DNA from: Acidiferrum sp963771295
GTDB taxonomy: Bacteria > Acidobacteriota > Terriglobia > Acidiferrales > UBA7541
Reading direction: 5' to 3'
Assembly (NCBI GenBank): GCA_963771295.1
Contig: CAVYTB010000013.1
Span: 1,116,001-1,180,000 of the forward strand
Length of the DNA stretch: 64,000 nt
Position numbers and translations under genes: made by a program. Every line of letters begins with the position of its first letter. Within the stretch, counting starts at the first letter, position 1. Positions 51,804 through 59,886 of the stretch are shown in pieces. The notes under the pieces were generated by a model. That model was not told where the DNA came from. It saw nothing but the letters and a program-made list of their open reading frames with translations, and did not search any database.

Positions 51804-51892
51804 CGGGGCGTAAGCCTCAAAAATTGGATGTTACAGATAGGGGAAATGGATACATGGTCGTTGCATGGGTGTGGGTAACGGACAGGACGCGG

Positions 51893-51915
51893 CTGACATA
51901 GAAGTCAGCGCTACA
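51893..51915. repeat. ATAGAA-loop palindrome with CGCTACA tail
   Basis: CTGAC-ATAGAA-GTCAG then CGCTACATTGAAG; arms differ from 45505 by a compensated pair. Confidence 0.65.
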
Positions 51916-52007
51916 TTGAAGACGCAGACTCCCTCAACGCTATTTTCCGCCAGCTAGTTAACGCCGCCCTGCAACGGGCGCGGACTTGAGTTTGGGCTCA
52001 ACAAAAA

Positions 52008-52030
52008 CGGCGGCTAGCCGCCGCACTCCA
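52008..52030. repeat. CTAG-centred palindrome with CACTCCA tail
   Basis: CGGCGG-CTAG-CCGCCG then CACTCCA, ending six bases before the cyclophilin stop codon. Confidence 0.7.
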
Positions 52031-52035
52031 TAGGT

Positions 52036-52851
52036 TTAGGGTTGGGCTGGAGGCTTGGTGGCCGGCTTGGTTGTGGACGGGGCCGGCTTGGCTGCGGGCT
52101 TCGTGGTGGTGGCTGGCTTAGCTGGCGTGGTGGCGGCAGCGCCGACCAAGGAGGCGGACTTGATCATGTCGAGGCGAGGCCACTTGGCGTCGATGTATTT
52201 CTTGCCGCCCTTGGTGATGGCGTCCTGATCCATGCCGGCGGTGTCGCCGTACTGATCGTAAAGCATCTCCACGACTTTCATGCCGTCGCCATCCACGACA
52301 CCGAAGGGAGTGAAGCCTTGGGAGTCAAGAGAGGAGCCATTGTCCTTGAGATTGATGAAGAGTTGGGTGGTACGGGTGTTGGGCCCGGCGGTGGCGAAGA
52401 CCACGGTGCCGCGCTTGTTGCTTTGGCTGTGCGGGTCGTCCTTAATGGTGGCCTTTTCCCAGGCGGCGGAAACAGGGGGATAGGCGCTGATACCGAACTG
52501 CGCGACGAAATTGGGGAGCACGCGGAAGAAATGAGCGTTGTCGAAATAGTGGTGCTTGACGAGATTGTAGAAGCGGTCGGCGCCGAGAGGAGCCCAGGCG
52601 CGAGTGACAGTGATGGTGAACTCGCCGCGAGTGGTATCGAATTTGACCTGGTAGGTGTCGGGAGCTTTGTCTTTGAGGAGATAAGGCTTGAGTAGAGTGC
52701 GATCGTAGGTGGACGCAGCGGCGGGCTTGGCGGTCGTAGCGGTGGACTTCGGTTTCGCTGGCGTGGTGGAAGTGGCAGGTGCTTGAGCGAGAGAGGTGAA
52801 GCAAAGAGTCGCAGACAACGCGGCGGTGAAGACGCACTTCATGAGTTGCAT
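52036..52851 (-). CDS. Secreted cyclophilin-type peptidyl-prolyl isomerase
   Basis: 271 residues with a signal peptide (KCVFTAALSATLCFTSLAQA). After a Thr/Ala/Pro/Lys-rich linker the cyclophilin domain runs from about residue 60 to 215: TTRGEFTITVTRAWAPLGADRFYNLV, FFRVLPNFVAQFGIS with the catalytic Arg and Phe-Gln, then GTVVFATAGPNTRTTQLFIN. The tail is again low-complexity Lys/Pro/Ala/Thr. It probably folds envelope proteins. ATG at 52851 has GGAGG 11 bases upstream. Confidence 0.9.
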   Translation of the reverse strand: MQLMKCVFTAALSATLCFTSLAQAPATSTTPAKPKSTATTAKPAAASTYDRTLLKPYLLKDKAPDTYQVKFDTTRGEFTITVTRAWAPLGADRFYNLVKHHYFDNAHFFRVLPNFVAQFGISAYPPVSAAWEKATIKDDPHSQSNKRGTVVFATAGPNTRTTQLFINLKDNGSSLDSQGFTPFGVVDGDGMKVVEMLYDQYGDTAGMDQDAITKGGKKYIDAKWPRLDMIKSASLVGAAATTPAKPATTTKPAAKPAPSTTKPATKPPAQP

Positions 52852-52972
52852 GACGAAAATTGCCTCCGTACTTTTCGGGAATGCTGATTCAGGTCTGGCC
52901 AGGGAGTATTTTTACACGTTTGCGGGTGATTCACCACAGGGAACGAAAAGCGTGCGCGGGAAAGAAAGAAAA

Positions 52973-52995
52973 ATTCACCACAGAGGGCGCAGAGG
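52973..52995. repeat. CACCACAGAGG-type intergenic repeat, copy 2
   Basis: TTCACCACAGAGGGCGCAGA-type; shortened relative to 29105 and 54955. Confidence 0.6.
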
Positions 52996-53047
52996 AAAGA
53001 AAGAGAAACTCATTTAAGGAATGACAGAAACCCGGTGCTGGGCTGGA

Positions 53048-54766
53048 CTATGGATCGAACCAGAATTTTATTGTGGCGGTGACTTGGAAAGGGATGGGCT
53101 TGCCGCCTTTGGTGGCGGGCTCGTATTCGTAGCGCTGCATCGCTTCGATTGCGGCGGCGCGGAGGGCCGATGGGCCAGAGATGACGGTGACCTTGCCGAC
53201 ATGGCCGTCGGCGCCCACTTCCGCGGCGATACGCACATCGCCGGTGATGAAATTGCGCATGGCATCGGGCGGATAAACGGGCTTGGCCGCGTAAGTTAAT
53301 TTTGGCGCGAGGACGGGAGCGTCGGGCGCCACTGGATCTGGCGGTGGCGCGGCGGGTGCCAGTGGCAATTGTACTTTGTGTTTTTTCGCTGGCGCTGACG
53401 GAACAGCGGTCTTTTTCGCCGCGACGGGAACTTCAGTTGCAGATTCGTTCCCGGGGAGGCCCTTTGCGGATTCTTCTGCCGGTGCTGCAACTGTTTCGGC
53501 AGGTTTCGTATCCGTTGGCTGCGCTGCGGGTGGCTTGGCAGGAGCGGATGGCGTTACGCTTGGCGCGAGAGCCTTCACCGGCGCGGTAGACGAAGTAGCG
53601 GCCTTGGGCGCAGAAACGGTTTTTGCGGTGGCGGCGGGAACCGAGACATTCCTTCTGGCCATCGGAAGCTTGTCTTTGTACCAGGCGAAGCCGATGCCGC
53701 CAGCGAGCAACAGCGTGGCGGCGATGGTGAGGATGATGTCGCGGAGTCCAACCTTTTTCCGAAGCGGCTTGTAGATGTTATAGCGATCATCTTCACCGGG
53801 GATAGGAGCGTTGGAAAAATCGAGCTCCGGCTCTGGCAGCAAATCTTCAAAGGCGTCACGTTCCGTCGAATGGAGCGAACTGTCCGGAGGAGTGAGCGGC
53901 TTTGCCGGTGGAGGCGCTTGCAGCGGCTGAAATGGTGGCGACGACTGCGGAATCGGAAGTTTCGGCTGCGAGGCTGCGGAGGGCTCCGCAGTGGCGGAGG
54001 CCGCGGGGAGATTCATGCGGATCAAGGAAGGTTTTGCGGCGGCGGCCTCTCGCTTGGCGGCCAAGGCCGCGATGGCCGCGTCCGCTTCTTCCTGAGCTTT
54101 CCTGATAGCGGCGGCTTGGGCGGCGGCTTCTTCCTCCGCTTTTCTGACGCCTTCGGCGGCTTTCGCGGCGGCTTCTTCCTCTTCCCTCTTTTTCGATTCG
54201 GTCAGAGCCTTTAGTTGCTCGCGGAGGGCTTCGACCTCTTGCCGCAAGGAATCAACTTCTTCGGTTTTTGGAGCGGCAACTGGCTCGGCTGCGGGTTCTT
54301 CGGTGGGTTCGGCAGAAACGGCGTCGACCTGCAGCGGTTCCAAAGGGTTCGCTGGTGTTTCCTGTGGCGTTTGTTGGGGCTGCTCCGGAAAGGTTACGCC
54401 CCAAAAATCGCTTTGTGGCTCGGTAAATTGCAATTCGACATAGCAAGTGGTGGGACGATTATTTCTTTTGCGAATGACCTGACAAACGACTTCGCGATTG
54501 TTTTGTTTGTTGGTGAGGAATACGAGCTGGCCAGGAACGACGGCTGCGGTCAGCGCGATTACGGCTCCATCGGGAAACACCACGGCGGTTTGCGTGTCTT
54601 CGGAAAAGAGTTCGCGTTTCTCTGTGCCCTGACCGGGACGCGCGCCGGTTGCGTTGACACGCACTTCCAGCGCGACGGGGTTCGCTCTCGCGCTTCCCGG
54701 GGCTCCTGCTTCTCGCAACTCCTCGCTCAAGTTCCCTAGATCAGCTGCGGCTTCCACAGACTCCAT
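53048..54766 (-). CDS. PilZ-like / coiled-coil / TonB C-terminal fusion protein
   Basis: 572 residues from ATG at 54766; a longer frame to 54847 would translate a palindromic repeat. Residues 30-140 resemble a PilZ-type domain as found in acidobacteria (GQLVFLTNKQNNREVVCQVI, then YVELQFTEPQSDFWGV). Residues 170-245 are a Glu/Ala-rich coiled coil. One membrane helix near 345-362 (DIILTIAATLLLAGGIGFAWY) is followed by a Pro/Ala-rich periplasmic spacer and a TonB C-terminal domain (KPVYPPDAMRNFITGDV, then YEYEPATKGGKPIPFQV). It could link a cytoplasmic signal to outer-membrane transport. Confidence 0.72.
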   Translation of the reverse strand: MESVEAAADLGNLSEELREAGAPGSARANPVALEVRVNATGARPGQGTEKRELFSEDTQTAVVFPDGAVIALTAAVVPGQLVFLTNKQNNREVVCQVIRKRNNRPTTCYVELQFTEPQSDFWGVTFPEQPQQTPQETPANPLEPLQVDAVSAEPTEEPAAEPVAAPKTEEVDSLRQEVEALREQLKALTESKKREEEEAAAKAAEGVRKAEEEAAAQAAAIRKAQEEADAAIAALAAKREAAAAKPSLIRMNLPAASATAEPSAASQPKLPIPQSSPPFQPLQAPPPAKPLTPPDSSLHSTERDAFEDLLPEPELDFSNAPIPGEDDRYNIYKPLRKKVGLRDIILTIAATLLLAGGIGFAWYKDKLPMARRNVSVPAATAKTVSAPKAATSSTAPVKALAPSVTPSAPAKPPAAQPTDTKPAETVAAPAEESAKGLPGNESATEVPVAAKKTAVPSAPAKKHKVQLPLAPAAPPPDPVAPDAPVLAPKLTYAAKPVYPPDAMRNFITGDVRIAAEVGADGHVGKVTVISGPSALRAAAIEAMQRYEYEPATKGGKPIPFQVTATIKFWFDP

Positions 54767-54954
54767 CCCTCGCGCCCAGCCTCGGCTGGGGGCTCGTCCG
54801 GCAATGACGCCAGGCGAACTCCACCCACAGCGCAGCAGTCCACGCATGAGTATTTTTTCAGAAACGATTCCTGCGGGCCATAGTACCCGGGTACCTCATT
54901 TGGGAATTTGCCCAAAGAGTAGCGGTTGGCCGGAATTGGGACGGCGGAGGAGTG

Positions 54955-54985
54955 ATTCACCACAGAGGACACAGAGAGCACAGAG
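54955..54985. repeat. CACCACAGAGG-type intergenic repeat, copy 3
   Basis: TTCACCACAGAGGACACAGA-type; differs from 29105 at one internal base over about 29. Confidence 0.7.
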
Positions 54986-55268
54986 AAAGGCGATGCGAAG
55001 AGAGATGCAGAGGAATGGTGCGGATGGGAGAGGCGGCCGGTTGCGGATGCCGGCTGGCATAATAGACGAACGCTACATGGAATAAGGAAGAAAGAGATCC
55101 AGCCAGATAGGCAGCGTGCAGACCAAGAAAAAAATCTGGCGGAGTAAAGCCGTCTCTACAGAGATGGCCTCCCCAGATAACGCAAGAGAAAAGCCGCACC
55201 ATTGAGAACCAAGGGTGTGGTACCCACGCGTCAAAATCCGGTTGGGGCGAAGCAAGCATTGTGATGGC

Positions 55269-55296
55269 GGACCGCCTCGGAAGGCGGTCCCTACAA
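55269..55296. repeat. CGGA-loop palindrome with CTACAA tail
   Basis: GGACCGCCT-CGGA-AGGCGGTCC, perfect nine-base arms, then CTACAA. Compared with 48180 the arms change by a compensated pair. Confidence 0.75.
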
Positions 55297-55350
55297 AAGC
55301 AATCCATACCTGTCCCTGCGTACCAGGATGGCGGTACTGACGGGCCATAG

Positions 55351-57675
55351 GTGGCGAAAACGCGCCATGGGTATGCTCTAACCTTCGTGACTAGCATACT
55401 GAGATGGGTTCGCTCGCTTCCGGGCCGCGCTGTCTCTGACATTGTGCGCGGCGTACACGCGCGTTTGCGCTTGCGTACCAAGCTACTTCTTTCCTTTGTG
55501 CTGATGACGACGTGCCTGACCAGCATCACGCTGCTGGTCTTACGGCGCGAGGTGCAAGGGCAGGTACAACATCAGATCGAGCAAGACGCGCGCAACGCCC
55601 TCCTGACATTTCAGTCCGTGCAACATCAGCAGCAATCGGCGCTGGCACGCAGGGCAGACCTGCTGGCGTCACTGGCATTCATGAGGGATGGAGACGCGAC
55701 GGCGATCACAGACGCAGGCGAAGACCCGTGGCAGTCGGACGATTGCAATCTGTTTGTGCTGGCCGGCGAATACGGCAGAATTGTGGCGATGCACACAACG
55801 AATTCGTCGCTATCGACAACGGAGGCGCAAACCCTGATTTGGCGTTCCATCAAGCGCGGGGAGACGAAGGCGTGGTGGTTTACGGGCGGAAGCTTGTACC
55901 AGGTAGTGCTGCAACCATTTTACGAAGATCCGTCCACAAAGAAGAATCTTAAGGGCACGGTGGCGGTGGGCCGTTTGATCGATGGACGGGTGGCTGCGGA
56001 CTTTGCACGTATCGCCGCGAGCGATGTGGCATTCGTTTACGGCGGCGAAATTGCAGGCAGCACCCTCGGGCCGCTGAAGGAATTCTACTTTGCGCAACAA
56101 ATGCGCGGCCAATCTGCGACGTCGCAAATTTTGTTGGGGCACGAGAGATACTATGCGGCATCGCTGGACTTGACGCCCGGAGTGCAGCCTTCGACGCAGT
56201 TTTTCGTTCTGAAATCCTACAGCGAGGCGGAAGCGTACCTGCGGAGACTGAACGATCTGCTGCTGGGACTCGGGTTGATCGCCATAATTGCCGGAGGCGC
56301 GCTAATCTTTTTGATTTCAGACTCCGTGACACAACCGCTGGCCGCGCTGCTGCAGGGCGTCCACGCTCTGGAACGTGGCAATTTCACGTATCCGCTTAAA
56401 GCGAAAGGGCGCGATGAATTGGCGGAGCTGACGCGCGCGTTTGACGGCATGCGCGGAACCTTGCAACGCAATGAAGCGCAGAGAGAACAACTGGAAAGCC
56501 AGCTTCGGCAGGCACAGAAGATGGACGCTTTGGGACGGCTGGCCGGCGGCGTAGCGCACGACTTCAACAATCTGCTAACGGTAATCCGCGGGCACAGCGA
56601 ATTGCTGCTGGACCGGCTGCAACCCAGTGACACGCTGTTCAGGAGCTCCGAGCAGATCCGAAAGACAGCGGACCGCGCGGCTTCGTTGACACGGCAGATG
56701 CTGGCATTCAGCCGAATGCAAGTGTTGCAAGCGAAGGTGTTGGACCTGAACGAATTGATCGTGGAGATGGGCAAGCTGCTGCGGCGGCTGGTGCGCGAAG
56801 ACATCGAATTTGCGTTGAAACTGGGCGATTCCCTTTCGCGAGTGAAAGCAGATCCAGGACAGATCGAGCAGGTACTGCTGAATCTGACGGTGAATGCCAG
56901 CGACGCGATGCCCCTGGGCGGAAAGCTGACCATCGAAACGCAGAACATCGTCGTGGATGCGGTATATGCACGGACTAGGCCGTCGGTGCCGTGGGGATCA
57001 TACGTGATGATCGGAGTTTCGGACACCGGACACGGCATGGACGAAGCCACCAAGGCGCGAATCTTCGAGCCGTTCTTTACGACGAAGGAACCGGGAAAAG
57101 GGACGGGGCTGGGGCTGGCAACGGTTTATGGAGTTGTGAAGCAGAGCGAGGGATTCATCTGGGTGGAGTCGAGCGTTGGCGATGGAACAAGATTTGAGAT
57201 TTATTTGCCGCAATCGAGCGAGCCACAAACCGTTGAGACGGCCTCGCCGTCAGCGACGCCGGTGGTAACGCACAGGGAGACGGTGCTGGTGGTGGAGGAC
57301 GAACAAGCGGTGCGGGAGCTGGCTTGCGAATTCCTGAAGTGCGCGGGGTACAGCGTAGTGACGGCGGAAAATGGTTTGGAAGCGTTGGAGACGGCAAAAA
57401 GATTCGGGAAATCCGTCCAGGTGGTGTTGACGGATATTGTGATGCCGAAGATGCGTGGACCGGAGATGGCGAAGCAGTTGAAGAGTGTGCTGCCCGACGT
57501 GAAGATCGTGTACATGACGGGATATCTGGAACAGAGGGACGGCAGCGACGAATTTTTGCAGGACGCGTATTTCTTGCAGAAGCCGTTTACGCGGGAAAGC
57601 ATGGTACGAGGAGTGGCGCAAGCGATGAAGCGCGAGGGGCCTGCGAAGCGGCGGGAACAGACGATTGAGGTGTAG
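55351..57675 (+). CDS. Hybrid sensor histidine kinase with C-terminal receiver
   Basis: 774 residues. First helix near 45-65 (LLLSFVLMTTCLTSITLLVL), an extracytoplasmic region of about 240 residues of the single-Cache type, second helix near 303-325, then HAMP (QPLAALLQGVHALERGNFTYPL). HisKA carries the phosphoacceptor in LAGGVAHDFNNLLTVIRGHSE; the ATPase has LLNLTVNASDAMP and GKGTGLGLATVYG. The C-terminal receiver has Asp in VVLTDIVMPKMRGP and Lys in YFLQKPF. The start is GTG at 55351, or GTG at 55387. No response regulator gene is adjacent. Confidence 0.9.
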   Translation: MAKTRHGYALTFVTSILRWVRSLPGRAVSDIVRGVHARLRLRTKLLLSFVLMTTCLTSITLLVLRREVQGQVQHQIEQDARNALLTFQSVQHQQQSALARRADLLASLAFMRDGDATAITDAGEDPWQSDDCNLFVLAGEYGRIVAMHTTNSSLSTTEAQTLIWRSIKRGETKAWWFTGGSLYQVVLQPFYEDPSTKKNLKGTVAVGRLIDGRVAADFARIAASDVAFVYGGEIAGSTLGPLKEFYFAQQMRGQSATSQILLGHERYYAASLDLTPGVQPSTQFFVLKSYSEAEAYLRRLNDLLLGLGLIAIIAGGALIFLISDSVTQPLAALLQGVHALERGNFTYPLKAKGRDELAELTRAFDGMRGTLQRNEAQREQLESQLRQAQKMDALGRLAGGVAHDFNNLLTVIRGHSELLLDRLQPSDTLFRSSEQIRKTADRAASLTRQMLAFSRMQVLQAKVLDLNELIVEMGKLLRRLVREDIEFALKLGDSLSRVKADPGQIEQVLLNLTVNASDAMPLGGKLTIETQNIVVDAVYARTRPSVPWGSYVMIGVSDTGHGMDEATKARIFEPFFTTKEPGKGTGLGLATVYGVVKQSEGFIWVESSVGDGTRFEIYLPQSSEPQTVETASPSATPVVTHRETVLVVEDEQAVRELACEFLKCAGYSVVTAENGLEALETAKRFGKSVQVVLTDIVMPKMRGPEMAKQLKSVLPDVKIVYMTGYLEQRDGSDEFLQDAYFLQKPFTRESMVRGVAQAMKREGPAKRREQTIEV

Positions 57676-57755
57676 GTCAAAAGTGGTGGGGATTCCTCGC
57701 TTGGCTCGGAATGACAACCCTTATGGTTGCGGAAATTGGTCGCTTCCTCTAAGGA

Positions 57756-57788
57756 CCCCACACGCAACATCGGCGCACGGGGCACCCG
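57756..57788. repeat. Decayed palindrome with GGGGCACCCG tail
   Basis: CCCCACACGCAACATCGGCG then CACGGGGCACCCG; arms no longer pair fully. Confidence 0.5.
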
Positions 57789-57792
57789 CGCG

Positions 57793-57900
57793 CTACATGG
57801 AACGGAGTTTGATGTAACGGACGAAGTCGGGGAGCAACATAGCGGCCGAGCCGATGATCAGCCCAAGAAGCAGTCCCTCGATGATTTCTTTTGCGTGCAT
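57793..57900 (-). CDS. Small single-helix membrane protein
   Basis: 35 residues from ATG at 57900, with GAGAGG eight bases upstream. One helix (IIEGLLLGLIIGSAAMLLP) with a short basic tail (RYIKLRSM). The ribosome site and topology suggest a real gene; no family recognised. It lies alone between the hybrid kinase and the cytochrome gene. Confidence 0.5.
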   Translation of the reverse strand: MHAKEIIEGLLLGLIIGSAAMLLPDFVRYIKLRSM

Positions 57901-58134
57901 GGCGGGTACCTCTCGGAAATTGAAATGAACATTCGGACGTGCGTCGAACATCGGGAAAAGCACCTGATTCGGTATCTTTTCCGCAGGGGCTAGCCGAAGA
58001 ACTATCAGCCAGGTGGTAATGGGTGCCACGTCTTGCGCGGCGCGACCCTCGGTTATCAGCGTACGGGCGCATGCCGGCTAGGATCTGCGCGCCGGTTGAA
58101 ATCGCAAAGCGCTGGCAAGCCACCGCACTCTAAA

Positions 58135-59639
58135 CTAGAGCGAATTGAGGAATGCGATTAGTTGTTCTTTTTCTTGTTCGGTCAGGTTCATCTGGAACCG
58201 CTGGTTATAGAAGTCGAGGAGTTCGCTGAGATTGCGGGCCGCTCCATTGTGAAAATAGGGAGCGCGTGCAGCCAAACCGCGAAGAACGGGGCCTTTGGTG
58301 CTGCTGACGTCACTGCATAGGCCGGTGACAAGTCCTTTACCGGGATCCGTGGTGAGAATCACGAAGGGAGTTGTAGACGGCTTGTTGGGATCGGCGAAGG
58401 GATCGGGACAGCCGGTGATTTTAAAGATGGGCAGTTCAGGAAAACTGAGTTGCGAGACGCCATTGGCAATGAGCGGGTCGGTTTCAACGCTGGGAGCGTG
58501 GCCCGTGCCAATGTCGAGCGCTAAAGGCAGAGAGTGGTTGCCGACATTCGGGGCGTCGTGGCAGGTGGTGCAAAATCCCTGAAAGGGAGCGATGGGCACG
58601 GTGGTGCCGAGGGCCTTCGCCAATGCCGCATTATCGGTGAGTCCGCGCACGTTGGAAATTGTTAGAGGGCGAGTATTGAAAAGCTTCTCGCCAGCGGCGA
58701 TTTTGCGGCGCATTGCATCGGGGCTATTTTCCCAAGAAGAATAGAGAGAGAAGGCTGACGAGTTGAAGGGATTACCGTTGGGATCTGCGCCCAGCGAATC
58801 GTTAGTGCCGGGATAGTAGCTCTGGTTGGAGAGCGAAAGGGGCCGCCGAGGGCGCCGCGGTTCAGCGCTCCGGCACGAAAATCAAGAGCCTGCGCCGAGG
58901 TGAGTCCCATTTCGAAATTGACGATCGCGGTTTGCTGATCCTGAGTTGGGGCTGCGGTCGCTTGCGCCTGAGTCAAAGTAGCATCGACGGACTGATGCAT
59001 TAGGTCCGTCATCAGATTGGCTTGGAACGTGGCCGCGGAGGTGAGTGGCTGAATGGTCTCGCGGCCGTCGAACATGACGGCGCTCAGGTAACGTAAATTC
59101 GTTGTGGGCAAAACACGGCGATAGACAGAGACGGTTTGCACACCGGAGGAGTCAGTGACGGAGGCGCACCCGTAGGGGTCGCGATAGGCTTCGATTTGGA
59201 ATTGGGCATTGGCGGGGACTTGCATCGCGATGCGAATCAATCCGTTGCGCAGCAGAAGGCTATGGGCGTAAGGGTCGTTGGAGGAGTTATCAGGACAATT
59301 GGCGCCGTCAACCGCAGCGAACAATGGGTCGTTGCCATTGGAACGAAAGAACTTGGAACGAATGCTGTCGACCCCGAGGCCAAAGGCATCGCTTGCGAGG
59401 TGGCAGGTTCCGCAGGAGCGACCGTTGGTGCCGAGACTCTGGAAGAAGGGATTCATGGTGGATTCGTCGATGGGGCCCTTGGTGTTGTAGGTAGAGATTA
59501 CGCCTGTAGGATCAAAGAACGGGAAAAGGTTCGGCAGGATGGCGGCCGATGCGACCGTGGTCAGGCTGAGAATTCCGGCCGCCAACAGCCATTTGCGGCC
59601 TTTGCGAACATGGTTGTGCAATCCACTCTGTGAGCGCAT
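58135..59639 (-). pseudogene. Di-haem cytochrome c / MauG-like protein, frameshifted
   Basis: ATG at 59639 follows GGAGGTTGA. A signal peptide (WLLAAGILSLTTVASAA) precedes the first haem site CGTCH; the second (CTTCH) and the C-terminal block RGLAARAPYFHNGAARNLSELLDFYNQRF, usual in cytochrome-c-peroxidase/MauG relatives, are in another frame. The frames join at about 58840 in a CCCCTTT run, where one base is gained or lost; the corrected reading (SLSNQSYYPGTNDSLGA) is continuous. Both halves look otherwise intact, so either recent decay or a sequencing error. About 500 residues when rejoined. Confidence 0.8.
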
Positions 59640-59886
59640 TCAACCTCCAGCTTTCTGTTGTAGACACCCCAGCAAATATCCTGGCCAGCGGCTCCGGACC
59701 GGCGGTCAGGGAGAAGGGACAGCGGCTTCCTGAGTGAGGAAATCGCACGAATCGGACGGATGGTCAAGGGAAGCAAGGTGAAGGAGGGATGTTAATCAGG
59801 TGAAGGCGCAAGCAATTCATTCAACGAAATTTAGGGCAAACCGCAAGTGCGAAAGAGCAAAATTCCCGCACTGCGAGCTTGTGGGG

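Larger units (their letters stand above)
54767..55350. other. Repeat-filled gap upstream of the hybrid kinase
   Basis: About 580 bases without a supported gene. It holds a CCCAGCC-TC-GGCTGGG hairpin (54775), the CACCACAGAGG repeat (54955), a decayed CTGGCATAATAG unit near 55052, a GGCGGAGTAAAGCCGTC unit near 55137, and the perfect palindrome at 55269. Confidence 0.6.
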
